A DNA stretch of 64,000 nt from Halosimplex halophilum (GCF_004698125.1 NZ_ML214297.1:1116001-1180000); one strand, 5' to 3'; shown: positions 37,011 to 45,665, counted from the first letter of the stretch. The notes: generated from the sequence alone by a model not told the origin. Made by a program: numbers and translations.

Positions 37011-38093
37011 ATGACGAGGATCGGACTGATCGGCGCCGGCGGCATCTCGGAGTTGCACCTGCCGGCCTACGAGGACCACCCCGACGAGGCGACGCTCGCG
37101 GGCGTCTGTGACGTGGACGCCGAGAAAGCGGAGTCGGTAGCCGACGACTTCGGCGTCGACTGCTGGACCGACCACGAGACCTTCCTGGCGGAGGCCAACA
37201 TCGACGCGGTGGACATCGCGCTGCCGCACCACGTCCACTACCCGGTGGCGAAGGCCGCGCTGGCGGCCGGGAAACACGTCCTGATCGAGAAGCCGCTGGC
37301 ACCTTCACTGAGCGACTGCGTCGAACTCGTCGACCTGGCCGACGAGCGCGACCTGACCCTGCTGGTCGGGCAGATGCAGCGGTACCACCCGCCCTACCGG
37401 GCGCTGAAGGAGCGCGTCGCCGCGGGCGATCTGGGGGAGGTCCGCCACGCCCGCTGCGACGCGCTGGTCAATCAGGCCGACCTGTTCCCGGAGGGCCACT
37501 GGCTCTACGACGGCGAGAAGGCGGGCGGCGGGGGCGTCATCGGCTACAGCGTCCACAAGCTCGACCTGTTGCGGTACTACCTCGGCGACGTGGCCCGGGC
37601 GGCGGCCTGGACCCGGACGATCGACGAGGCCTTCGACGGCGCCGAGGACTACGCGACGGGGATGCTGGAGTTCGAATCCGGTGCCATCGCCGACTTCTCG
37701 GTGGCGCTGTCGGCGCCCGCGATGCCCTACACGGAGTCGTTCTGGCTGCTGGGCGACGACGGCGTCGTGCACACGCTCCCGGAAGGGCGACAGCAGGAGG
37801 GCTACGTCGGGTCGCCGACGCCGCGGATCAACACCCGGGACGACCCCGATTCGCGGAAGGAGTTCGCCCCGGTGGAGCCGGAGGGGACGGACCTGCCCAC
37901 CTCCGACGCGTTCGTCAACGAGATCCTGCACTTCGTCGACTGCGTCGACTCCGGGGCGGAGCCGCTCACGAGCGGCCGCGACAACCTCGGGACGATGGCC
38001 GCCGTCCGGGCGATCTACCGGAGCGCGGCCCGCGACGGCGAGCGCGTGACGACCGACGAGGTACTCGCGGACGCCCGGGAGGCCGCGCGATGA
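37011..38093 (+). CDS. Gfo/Idh/MocA-family oxidoreductase
   Basis: 360 residues. The Rossmann domain starts RIGLIGAGGISELHLPAYE, and HVLIEKPLAPSLSDCVELV near residue 90 holds the EKP motif with the catalytic Lys. A second, mixed alpha/beta domain follows (GGGGVIGYSVHKLDLLRYYL). It should reduce or oxidise a sugar, cyclitol or sugar derivative with NAD(P). The following DUF6807 gene overlaps its end by 4 bp (ATGA), so the two probably act on one sugar pathway. Confidence 0.92.
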   Translation: MTRIGLIGAGGISELHLPAYEDHPDEATLAGVCDVDAEKAESVADDFGVDCWTDHETFLAEANIDAVDIALPHHVHYPVAKAALAAGKHVLIEKPLAPSLSDCVELVDLADERDLTLLVGQMQRYHPPYRALKERVAAGDLGEVRHARCDALVNQADLFPEGHWLYDGEKAGGGGVIGYSVHKLDLLRYYLGDVARAAAWTRTIDEAFDGAEDYATGMLEFESGAIADFSVALSAPAMPYTESFWLLGDDGVVHTLPEGRQQEGYVGSPTPRINTRDDPDSRKEFAPVEPEGTDLPTSDAFVNEILHFVDCVDSGAEPLTSGRDNLGTMAAVRAIYRSAARDGERVTTDEVLADAREAAR

Positions 38094-39013
38094 CCCTGGA
38101 GACCGCCGTCGCGGACGGCGCGGTGTCGGTGTCCGTCGACGGGACGCGAGTCGCTCGGTACGACGCGGAGCCGGCGGGCAGCAAGCCCGGCTTCGACACG
38201 CTCGCGCTCCCGCCGGGCGTCGACACCAAGCCCGGCGAGAACCTCGTGGTGTCGTCGCCCCACGACCACCCCTGGCACCTCGGCCTGTTCTTCTGTCAGA
38301 AGCTCGTCGACGGGGTCAACTGCTGGGAGTCCGAGCCCAACGCCGCCGCGGGGAACCCCCACGGCTACGCGGAGGCCGGCGCGTACGACGTTCGGACGGC
38401 GGACGACGGTGACGGAGCGAGCGCCGTGATCGAACAGGAGGCGACCTGGCGGACGGATTCCGGAGAGGAACTGCTCAACGACGAGCGGGTCATCCGGGTC
38501 GGCGAGCCCGACGACGAAGGGTACCTGCTGACGTGGGAGCAGGAACTGACCGCGCTGGAGCAGTGCCGGCACCTCTCAAGCGAGACGCTGCACGGCCACT
38601 ACAGCGGGCTGAGCCTGCGGTTCGCACGCAGCCTCCGCGAGGGGCGCGTGCTGTTGCCCGACGGCCAGGATCCGGGCGAGACATCTCCGCCGCGGGCCGC
38701 GAGCGGTCCCGCCGCTCGGTGGTGCGATTACTCGGGACCGCTGGACGGGCGGCCCGGCGCGGCCGCGGTCGGCGATCCCTGGTCGGCAGGGGTCGCCATG
38801 TTCGACCACCCCGACAACGGCGACGAGGCCGTCAACTGGTTCGTCATGGACGAGCCGTTCGGCTTCCTGGCGGCGAACCCGACATGGGGCACCGTCGAGA
38901 CGCTGGCGGAAGGGGAGTCGCGGTCGTGGACCTGGGGGCTGTGGGTCCACTCCGGGACGCCCGACGAGAAGCGGGTGGAGCGGGCCTACGAGTCGTTCGT
39001 CGACGCCGTGTAG
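38090..39013 (+). CDS. DUF6807/PmoA-like protein in a sugar oxidoreductase operon
   Basis: 307 residues. HDHPWHLGLFFCQKLVDGVNCWE near residue 60 and the ending NPTWGTVETLAEGESRSWTWGLWVHSG fit the DUF6807 (PmoA-named) family, a beta-sandwich group found with Gfo/Idh dehydrogenases and sugar-catabolic genes in bacteria. Conserved His/Trp residues suggest a carbohydrate site. The biochemical role is unknown. Co-transcribed with the upstream dehydrogenase. Confidence 0.8.
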   Translation: MTLETAVADGAVSVSVDGTRVARYDAEPAGSKPGFDTLALPPGVDTKPGENLVVSSPHDHPWHLGLFFCQKLVDGVNCWESEPNAAAGNPHGYAEAGAYDVRTADDGDGASAVIEQEATWRTDSGEELLNDERVIRVGEPDDEGYLLTWEQELTALEQCRHLSSETLHGHYSGLSLRFARSLREGRVLLPDGQDPGETSPPRAASGPAARWCDYSGPLDGRPGAAAVGDPWSAGVAMFDHPDNGDEAVNWFVMDEPFGFLAANPTWGTVETLAEGESRSWTWGLWVHSGTPDEKRVERAYESFVDAV

Positions 39014-39104
39014 ATGAACCGCCCGGTAGCGTACTGGCGATCTCGACACGAGTCCAACGGAAGTATCCGTACGCTTTTGATAGTCGACCGAATGCAACCC
39101 GCAC

Positions 39105-39815
39105 GTGACCGGCAGGTTCGCACTAGACATCGAGACGATCAGCCCGTCGCTCGACTACTACGAGCGACCGCCCGATTTTCAGGACCCGGAACACTTCGAA
39201 CTGCTCGCGGTCGTCATCGGGTACGAGAGCCCGGACGGCGAGCGGGAAACCGAGATGCTGTATCGGGAGGCGGACGGACCCGGCGGGGAACTCGACCTCG
39301 TCGACCGGACCTGGGAGTGGATCGCTGACCGTCCGGGAGAGGTGTGCCTCACCTACGGCGGGGAGGGGTTTGACCTCGTGCATCTCGTCGGTCGTTCCGA
39401 GGCCGCGATGGAGGAGTGCCCCGACCGAACCGCCCCGTACCAGCGAATCAGGTCGCTGTTCGAGGAGGAACTGACTCACGACGACATCCAACCGGCTGCG
39501 TGGGACGCGTTCGGGGAGTACACTCGTCTCGAAGAGGTATGTGCCGAGGTCGGTATCGAAACCGCCGATACTCGGTGGGCCGACTACGACCACGGTATCG
39601 ACCTCGACGAACTGCGACCGCCGAAGTACGAGGGATTCGAGAAAGTGATCAACAAGGACGTTCCAGTGTTCGGCGAACGGTACTTGGCGCTCGCCGACGC
39701 CGGGGCGACCGAGACGCTCACCTTCCGCTCGCTCCGCGACCTGCTCGACCACTACGGCCGCGAGGACATCGTCCACCTGTTCGATCTCGCCGACGAGCGC
39801 CCCTTCGGTGGCTGA
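39105..39815 (+). CDS. DEDD-type 3'-5' exonuclease-like protein (GTG start)
   Basis: 236 residues. FALDIETISPSLDYYERPPD (Exo I, D-x-E), LTYGGEGFDLVHL (Exo II, with Asp) and a C-terminal LRDLLDHYGREDIVHLFDLA (Exo III-like Asp) give the pattern of RNase H-like DEDD exonucleases related to the PolB exonuclease domain. It carries no polymerase domain. The acidic residues are in plausible places but I could not align them. Lower codon bias than the neighbours. A repair or RNA-processing role is possible. Confidence 0.7.
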   Translation: MTGRFALDIETISPSLDYYERPPDFQDPEHFELLAVVIGYESPDGERETEMLYREADGPGGELDLVDRTWEWIADRPGEVCLTYGGEGFDLVHLVGRSEAAMEECPDRTAPYQRIRSLFEEELTHDDIQPAAWDAFGEYTRLEEVCAEVGIETADTRWADYDHGIDLDELRPPKYEGFEKVINKDVPVFGERYLALADAGATETLTFRSLRDLLDHYGREDIVHLFDLADERPFGG

Positions 39816-39880
39816 TCGAAGGGAGGGCGAGACGCGCGCGTATCATTCGTCATGTCGTGACGACGAACCGCTAGTCGACG

Positions 39881-40921
39881 CTACGGCGTGATGACGGCGC
39901 GGCCGTCGATCTCGCCGTGTTCGAGCCGTTCGGCGACGGTGTTGATCTCGCCGAGGTCGTAGCGGCTGGTGTGGAGGTCGACCTCGTCGCGCTCGACCAG
40001 CGCGACCAGCTCCTGCAGTTCGGTGAACCGGCCGACGATGTTGCCCTGGTAGGCGAACTCGCCGTTGACGAGCGCCTGCGAGGGCTCGTGGATGTGGCCG
40101 CCGTAGCCGACGATCTGGTGGTCGCCGCCGGCGGCGACGATGTCGGGCGCGAGCGCGGTCGTCTCGTCGGCGCCGACGAAGTCGAGCACCTGCTCGGCGC
40201 CCGCGCCGTCGGTGAAGTCGTCGACGACCGCGGGCACGTCCTCGCTCGTCGGGTCGACGGTCAGGCGGGCGCCCAGGTCCTCGGCGAGGTCGCGGGCCGA
40301 CTCCTTGAGGTCGACGGCGACGATGTCGGCGGCGGACATCGCGTCGAGACACTGGAGGCCGATGTGGCCGAGACCGCCGACGCCGACCACGACCGCTGTG
40401 TCACCGGGGTTCAGGTCGGCGACGGCCCGCTTGGCGGCGTGGTAGGCGGTGATCCCGGCGTCGGCGTGGGGCGCGATGTCCGCGGGGTCGACCCCGTCGG
40501 GTAGCGGGACGACCGATCGCTCGCCGGTCTGGAGGTACTCGGCGAACCCGCCGTCGACCGTGAGGCCGTTGAACGCCTGGTTCTCGCAGTACATCGTCTC
40601 GCCCTCGCGGCAGGCCCGGCAGACCCCGCAGGTCTGGACGGGGTGGCAGACCACCCGGTCGCCGGGTTCGACCGTCCGCACGTCGTCGCCGACCTCTACG
40701 ACGGTCCCGGCGTTCTCGTGGCCGAGCGTCAGCGGGAGCTCTTGGTCGACGTAATCGGTCCACATCCCCTCGATGATGTGGTTGTCCGTCTGGCACCAGC
40801 CCGCGCCCTCGACCTCGACGACCACGTCGTCGCCCGCCGACACCTCGGGACGGTCGATCTCCTCGACGGTCAGCCCGTTCGCCATGTCCTCGGTGTACTC
40901 GTGGAGTCTGGCAGCGCGCAT
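39881..40921 (-). CDS. adh: Zinc-dependent NAD(P) alcohol dehydrogenase
   Basis: 346 residues of the MDR family. The catalytic zinc ligands C43 (GWCQTDNH), H68 and E69 (GHEN) are present, and the structural zinc cysteines are C98, C101, C104 and C112. The Rossmann motif VVVGVGGLGHIGLQ begins near residue 185. It should interconvert an alcohol and aldehyde/ketone with NAD(H) or NADP(H). A TATA-like TTTAAC about 28 bp upstream on the reverse strand suggests a leaderless transcript. It is divergent from the ferredoxin stub. Confidence 0.92.
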   Translation of the reverse strand: MRAARLHEYTEDMANGLTVEEIDRPEVSAGDDVVVEVEGAGWCQTDNHIIEGMWTDYVDQELPLTLGHENAGTVVEVGDDVRTVEPGDRVVCHPVQTCGVCRACREGETMYCENQAFNGLTVDGGFAEYLQTGERSVVPLPDGVDPADIAPHADAGITAYHAAKRAVADLNPGDTAVVVGVGGLGHIGLQCLDAMSAADIVAVDLKESARDLAEDLGARLTVDPTSEDVPAVVDDFTDGAGAEQVLDFVGADETTALAPDIVAAGGDHQIVGYGGHIHEPSQALVNGEFAYQGNIVGRFTELQELVALVERDEVDLHTSRYDLGEINTVAERLEHGEIDGRAVITP

Positions 40922-40999
40922 GGACGACGGTACGGACGAGAGCCGGTTAAATCCGGGCGCCGCCCCAAACTATATTGGTTTTTCATTATAATTGCCGCC

Positions 41000-41281
41000 A
41001 TGCCCACGCTCCAGTGCGGCGACCGGTCGCTCGACTGTGACCGCGGCGAACTGCTCCGCGACGAGTTCATCGACGAGCGGACCGACCGGGAGTTCGGTCC
41101 CGGTCGCGAAGTCGGCGGGGGATACGGCGTGTCGGCAGTCGCGTTCGGGCGCCGGGGGAGCAGTCGCCCGTGGGAAGACGGCAGCGGGGCGGTCGCGCCG
41201 TCGGACGGCGGGGAGCGCGACGACCGGGGCCACGACGGTCCCCAGCGGTGGACGCCCAGCCCGTCGGAGGGCGACGGCTGA
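41000..41281 (+). pseudogene. Truncated 2Fe-2S ferredoxin-like remnant
   Basis: The first ~22 residues, MPTLQCGDRSLDCDRGELLR, look like the start of haloarchaeal 2Fe-2S ferredoxins (MPT-x-E-Y-G-D-x-S-x-x-C-x-R-G-x-x-L-R). After that the frame (93 codons) loses similarity and lacks the cysteine cluster (C-x4-C-x2-C). The other two frames also show no cluster. So this is probably a broken ferredoxin gene or a new small protein that kept its beginning. A TATA-like ACTATATTGG (40970-40979) about 27 bp upstream suggests that its promoter remains. Confidence 0.4.
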
Positions 41282-41325
41282 GACGGCCGGAACCGCGGGC
41301 GGAGCGCCCGTGGCGATGACGTAAG

Positions 41326-41336
41326 AGTTATTTTCG
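41326..41336 (+). promoter_or_regulatory. TATA-like element of the valS leader transcript
   Basis: AGTTATTTTCG with its centre about 27 bp upstream of the ATG at 41358. If it is the promoter, transcription begins at or just before that ATG, so the 28-codon leader ORF is leaderless, whereas valS itself has a leader of about 248 nt. Confidence 0.4.
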
Positions 41337-41357
41337 AGCCTCGTCCACTCTCTACCG

Positions 41358-41444
41358 ATGACAGGGCCGTTCGACGGAGCCGCCGCTCGCGCCGCGAACG
41401 AGCCCCGGCTGTCCGTAGCCGCCGTACGTGTAGGGGCTCCCTAG
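41358..41444 (+). CDS. Putative valS leader peptide with three GTA valine codons
   Basis: A 28-codon frame begins MTGPFDGA and ends SVAAVRVGAP. All three of its valines are encoded by GTA (41415-41417, 41424-41426, 41430-41432), within 6 codons of each other. In the neighbouring valS gene valine is written almost always as GTC (with some GTG), so this is striking. The last GTA lies in the 5' arm of a strong hairpin that follows. Placed before a valyl-tRNA synthetase gene, this resembles an attenuation leader peptide in which ribosome stalling at Val codons senses charged tRNA-Val. There is no homologue known to me; translation is unproven. Confidence 0.45.
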   Translation: MTGPFDGAAARAANEPRLSVAAVRVGAP

Positions 41445-41452
41445 CCCCACAC
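41428..41452 (+). promoter_or_regulatory. Hairpin at the end of the valS leader ORF
   Basis: Left arm GTGT (41428-41431), bulged A, then GGGGCT (41433-41438); loop CCCT; right arm AGCCCC (41443-41448) then ACAC (41449-41452). The total is 10 base pairs with one bulge. The right arm's AGCCCC also occurs at 41401-41406, so GGGGCT could pair with either copy, as in antiterminator/terminator switches. No U-tract follows, so termination would have to be of another kind, or control may be translational. Confidence 0.6.
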
Positions 41453-41510
41453 CACCCCCATTCTGACCTCCGCGTTCGCACCGTTCGACGACCGGCCGAC
41501 AGACAGACCG

Positions 41511-41609
41511 ATGTACGACACCACGATACCGACCGACAGCACGCACCGCCCGACAGCCGCCGCGCTCGGACCCCGAGCGCGCCCGACCGCCGGGAGTGAG
41601 CAGCGATGA
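41511..41609 (+). CDS. Second small ORF overlapping the valS start
   Basis: A 32-codon frame, MYDTTIPTDST to TAGSEQR, ends with a TGA that overlaps the valS ATG (ATGA). The sequence is Thr/Pro/Ala/Arg-rich and has no family. If translated, it would couple valS translation to ribosomes coming from the leader. It may be chance; the 33-codon length is modest. Confidence 0.3.
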   Translation: MYDTTIPTDSTHRPTAAALGPRARPTAGSEQR

Positions 41610-44326
41610 GCACCGACAGCGACGCCGGGGACGCCGACGGCCCCGACGCTCGCGAGGACGACGGCGCGCTCCCCGGCGAGTACGAGCCCGACGAGGTCGA
41701 GTCGAAGTGGCAGCGCCGCTGGGTCGAGGAGGACACCTACGCCTACGACCGCGAGGCCGCCCTCGACGCCGACACGGCCTTCAGCATCGACACGCCGCCG
41801 CCGACCGTCTCGGGCGACCTCCACATGGGTCACCTCTACCAGTTCACGCTGCAGGACTTCGTCGCCCGCTACCACCGGATGGCCGACCCGGCCGTCTACT
41901 TCCCGTTCGGCTACGACGACAACGGCATCGCCTCCGAGCGGCTCACCGAGCGCGAACTGGGCATCCGCCACCAGGACTTCACCCGCCGGGAGTTCCAGGA
42001 GAAGTGCCGCGAGGTCTGTACCGACTACGAGGCCGCCTTCACCGACGACGTTCAGTCGCTCGCCGTCTCCGTCGACTGGGACAACACCTACAAGACCATC
42101 GAGCCGCGGGTCCAGCGCATCTCCCAGCTCTCCTTCATCGATCTGTACGAGCAGGGCCGGGAGTACCGCCAGCGCGCGCCGACCATCTGGTGCCCCGACT
42201 GCGAGACCGCCATCTCGCAGGTCGAACAGGAGGACGAGGACAAGCACACGAAGTTCAACGACATCCACTTCGACCTCGTCGAGACCGGCGAGGGGCCGGC
42301 CGACGAGGACGCGACGTTCACCATCTCGACGACCCGGCCGGAGCTGCTGCCGGCCTGCGTCTCCGTCTTCGTCCATCCCGACGACGAGGACAACCAGCAC
42401 CTCGTCGGCGGCACCGCGCGGGTCCCCATCTTCGGCCAGGAGGTCCCCATCATCGAGGACGAGCGCGTCGACATGGAGACCGGCAGCGGCATCGTCATGT
42501 GCTGTACGTTCGGCGACCAGACCGACATCGAGTGGTACCAGGCCCACGACCTCCCCCTCAGGATCGCCATCGACGAGTCGGGCACGATGACCGACCTCGC
42601 CGGCGACTACGAGGGCATGTCCACCGAGGAGGCCCGCGAGGCGATCATCGACGACCTCGACGACGCGGGCGCGCTCGTCGAGAGCCGCAACCACGAGCAC
42701 ACCGTCCAGGTCCACGAGCGCTGCGAGACCGAGGTCGAGTACCTCGTCACCGAGCAGTGGTACGTCGAGATGCTCGACAAGACCGACGAGTACCTGGCGG
42801 CCGGCGAGGAGATGGACTGGTACCCCGAGAAGATGTTCACCAGGTACCAGCACTGGATCGAGGGCCTGGAGTGGGACTGGTGTATCTCCCGCCAGCGCGA
42901 CTCCGGGATCCCGATCCCCGTCTGGTACTGCGACGACTGCGGCGAGACGGTCATGGCCCGCAAGGAGGACCTCCCCGTCGACCCCCTCTCGGACGACCCG
43001 CCGGTCGATAGCTGTCCGGAGTGCGGCGGCAGCGACTTCCGCCCCGAGGAGGACGTCTTCGACACCTGGGCCACCTCGTCGCTGACCCCGCTGGTCAACG
43101 CCGGCTGGGACTGGGACGCCGACGCCGAGGAGTTCACGATGGAGCGGCCGGAGCTCTACCAGTTCGACCTGCGGCCGCAGGGCCACGACATTATCTCCTT
43201 CTGGCTGTTCCACACCGTCGTCAAGTGCTACGAGCACACCGGCGAGGTCCCCTTCGAGAGCGTCATGATCAACGGGATGGTCTTGGACGAGAACCGCGAG
43301 GCCATGTCCAAGTCGAAGGGCAACGTGATCCCCCCGGAGGAGGTCACGGCGAACTTCCCGGTCGACGCCGCCCGCTACTGGGCCGCCGGCACCTCCATCG
43401 GCGACGACTTCCCCTACAAGGAGGGCGACCTGGAGGCCGGCGAGCGCCTGCTCCAGAAGCTCTGGAACGCCTCGCGGCTCATCGACCAGCTGACGGGCGA
43501 GCCCGGGAGCATCGAGCGGCCGGCCGACGAGGACCTGGCGGCCGTCGACCGCTGGATGCTCGCCGAGCTGGACGACGCCGTCGCCTCCCTGACCGAGCAG
43601 TTCGAGGCCTACGAGTTCTCGAAGGCCCGCAACGAGCTGCGGTCGTTCTTCTGGAACAGCTTCTGCGACGACTACCTGGAGATCGCGAAACAGCGACTGG
43701 ACGACGCCGACGGCGGCGCGGACGCCCGCTCGACGGAGTACGCGCTGCTGACGGCCCACCAAACCTTCCTGAAGCTGTTCGCTCCCTTCCTCCCGCACGT
43801 CACGGAGGAACTGTGGCAGCGCCTCTACGCGGACGACGGCGACGGGCTGGACTCCATCCACACGACGGACTGGCCGGAGACGCGGGGCTACGAGGCCGAC
43901 CTGGCGGCCGGCGAGACGGCGATGGAGGTCATCGCCGCGCTGCGCCGCTACAAGACCGACAACGGGCTGGCGCTCAACGCCGACCTCGACCGCGTCCAGG
44001 TCTACGGCACGATTGCGGGCTTCGAGGACGCCGTCGCCGAGGCGATGCACGTCGCCGAGCTTGAGACGCTCGACGAGGCGCCCGAGGTCACCACCGAGGT
44101 CACCGGCGTCGATCTGGACTACTCGCTTGTCGGCCCCGAGTACGGCAGCGAGGTCGGCGACATCGACGCCGCCATCGAGAGTGGTGAGTTCGAGGAAGTC
44201 GACGGGAAACTCCACGTCGCCGGCGTCGAACTCGACAGCGAGATGTACGAGATCGAGGAAGAGCGGACGTATTCGGGCGAGGGCGAGATGATCGAGACCG
44301 AGTCGGCGGTCCTCATCGTCGGCTGA
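41606..44326 (+). CDS. valS: Valyl-tRNA synthetase
   Basis: 906 residues, class I synthetase that charges tRNA-Val. The HIGH motif is HMGH at 73-76 within IDTPPPTVSGDLHMGH. The editing (CP1) domain covers about 200-370 with TISTTRPELLPACVSVFVHP. The KMSKS motif appears as MSKSK at 567-571. An anticodon-binding helical domain and a short tail finish the protein. An in-frame TGA at 41597 fixes the start near 41606, and a GGGAG sequence 9 bp before it may be a ribosome-binding site. It has an unusually long upstream leader with small ORFs and a hairpin. Confidence 0.97.
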   Translation: MSTDSDAGDADGPDAREDDGALPGEYEPDEVESKWQRRWVEEDTYAYDREAALDADTAFSIDTPPPTVSGDLHMGHLYQFTLQDFVARYHRMADPAVYFPFGYDDNGIASERLTERELGIRHQDFTRREFQEKCREVCTDYEAAFTDDVQSLAVSVDWDNTYKTIEPRVQRISQLSFIDLYEQGREYRQRAPTIWCPDCETAISQVEQEDEDKHTKFNDIHFDLVETGEGPADEDATFTISTTRPELLPACVSVFVHPDDEDNQHLVGGTARVPIFGQEVPIIEDERVDMETGSGIVMCCTFGDQTDIEWYQAHDLPLRIAIDESGTMTDLAGDYEGMSTEEAREAIIDDLDDAGALVESRNHEHTVQVHERCETEVEYLVTEQWYVEMLDKTDEYLAAGEEMDWYPEKMFTRYQHWIEGLEWDWCISRQRDSGIPIPVWYCDDCGETVMARKEDLPVDPLSDDPPVDSCPECGGSDFRPEEDVFDTWATSSLTPLVNAGWDWDADAEEFTMERPELYQFDLRPQGHDIISFWLFHTVVKCYEHTGEVPFESVMINGMVLDENREAMSKSKGNVIPPEEVTANFPVDAARYWAAGTSIGDDFPYKEGDLEAGERLLQKLWNASRLIDQLTGEPGSIERPADEDLAAVDRWMLAELDDAVASLTEQFEAYEFSKARNELRSFFWNSFCDDYLEIAKQRLDDADGGADARSTEYALLTAHQTFLKLFAPFLPHVTEELWQRLYADDGDGLDSIHTTDWPETRGYEADLAAGETAMEVIAALRRYKTDNGLALNADLDRVQVYGTIAGFEDAVAEAMHVAELETLDEAPEVTTEVTGVDLDYSLVGPEYGSEVGDIDAAIESGEFEEVDGKLHVAGVELDSEMYEIEEERTYSGEGEMIETESAVLIVG

Positions 44327-44398
44327 GTCCGGGTTTCAGATTTCCCGGAGGAAGGTCCGCCCGCCGACTGGAACGAGATTTCGGCGGCCGAGAACGTA

Positions 44399-44677
44399 TC
44401 ACTCCGCGTTCGTTGTCAGCTCCTCCGTCTCGGCTTCGGGCCGGTCCTTCCAGACGACGGTGCGCTGGCTATCGGTGAAGTACTTGTACGCGGCGTACAG
44501 CAGGTTCGGGACCCCTGCTGCCCACCAGATCGTGAAGATGGCGATGAGGATGTGGATACCCACGTCGCCGAACTCCCGTCGCACGAGCGTCACTCGATCC
44601 CGTGTCTCCTCCTCGATCCGCCACCCGGATTCGACCTTCGCGGTGACCTCACGCCGATAGGAGTCGGAGTATTCCAT
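44399..44677 (-). CDS. Small protein with one or two membrane helices
   Basis: 92 residues. The N-terminal half is soluble (MEYSDSYRREVTAKVESGWRI), a hydrophobic stretch IHILIAIFTIWWAAGVPNLLY lies at about 46-66, and the end is charged. The first half resembles the short domain of haloarchaeal small membrane proteins with a C-terminal TM helix. It is convergent with valS; no function known. Confidence 0.65.
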   Translation of the reverse strand: MEYSDSYRREVTAKVESGWRIEEETRDRVTLVRREFGDVGIHILIAIFTIWWAAGVPNLLYAAYKYFTDSQRTVVWKDRPEAETEELTTNAE

Positions 44678-44843
44678 GGGCACCGTACGGCGCCGCACCG
44701 AAAAGGGGTATGTCCCTGTTAGATGGCAGTTACACCGAACCTGCTTTGCGCTTCATCCCCTGTATTTCAGTACCTGCAGCGATCACGCGAGATCGGTATC
44801 CTGTAGGACGCGGGCTCTCACATCGGCCTGATTTCGAATCGCT

Positions 44844-45578
44844 TCAGTCGATTTTCACCGGCAGATCCGTCTCCCGGAGCCGGTACCGCGGCGGTTGGAA
44901 CGCGGTGGTCAGCGCCCGCACGTCGACGCCCGACTCCACTACATCCCCAAGCAAATCCGCGAACTCGGGGTCGACCTCGCGGAACGGCTCCCACCGACGC
45001 ACGTCGGGCCGCTGGACGACGAAGACCAGATGCGCCTCGGTCCCGTCCTCGACAAGCGACCGTAGGCTCTCCAGATGCCGACGGCCCCGCTCCGTGGGCC
45101 GGTCGGGGAACTTCGCCACCCCCTCGTCCACGTGCGTCGTCGACTTCACCTCGACGTAGGCGACGCGCTCGCCGTCCGCCGACTCAAGCCGGAAGTCACC
45201 CCGGCCGTGGTCCGGCAGTTCGGGCTCGCGGACGACGGTCTCGGCCCAGTCGAACGCCGGGAGGTGGCCGCCGTGCAGCGCCGCGGCGAACAGGTCGTTG
45301 GCCAGCGCCGCGCGGAGGCTGACCCAGGTGTCGCCGACGCGGGCCGCGACGGCGTCGTAGTCGGTCGCCCGCTCGGGGTCGTCGACGGGCTCGCACATGA
45401 TCTCGTGGCCGGGGACGAGGATGTTCCGGAGCTTTCCGGGGTCGCCGAGGTACGCGTCGCCGACGCCGGTGACTCTCCCCTCGTCGCCGAAGTCGACGCG
45501 GACCACGAAGCGGTTGACCCGATCGACGAACTCCCCGATCACTGGATCGCCGTCGCGCGTCAGGAGCGGCTCGGTCAT
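44844..45578 (-). CDS. sfsA: SfsA-family protein
   Basis: 244 residues. The family's motifs are clear: RVTGVGDAYLGDPGKLRNILVPG near the start, YVEVKSTTHVDEGVAKFPDR near residue 140, and TERGRRHLESLRSLVEDG. The E-x-K pair is the nuclease-like core (PD-(D/E)XK fold) of SfsA, a nucleic-acid-binding protein first named for sugar fermentation stimulation. Its in vivo role in archaea is not known. The shorter start MTEPLLTRDG is preferred because the upstream extension looks random. Confidence 0.93.
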   Translation of the reverse strand: MTEPLLTRDGDPVIGEFVDRVNRFVVRVDFGDEGRVTGVGDAYLGDPGKLRNILVPGHEIMCEPVDDPERATDYDAVAARVGDTWVSLRAALANDLFAAALHGGHLPAFDWAETVVREPELPDHGRGDFRLESADGERVAYVEVKSTTHVDEGVAKFPDRPTERGRRHLESLRSLVEDGTEAHLVFVVQRPDVRRWEPFREVDPEFADLLGDVVESGVDVRALTTAFQPPRYRLRETDLPVKID

Positions 45579-45665
45579 CGCGGGCCGGTAGCCGGGCGAC
45601 CGCCGTATGGGTTCCGTTCCGGTCCTTCGGCCGGCGGCGGTCGGCGGCTCCGTCGAACTCGGCAT

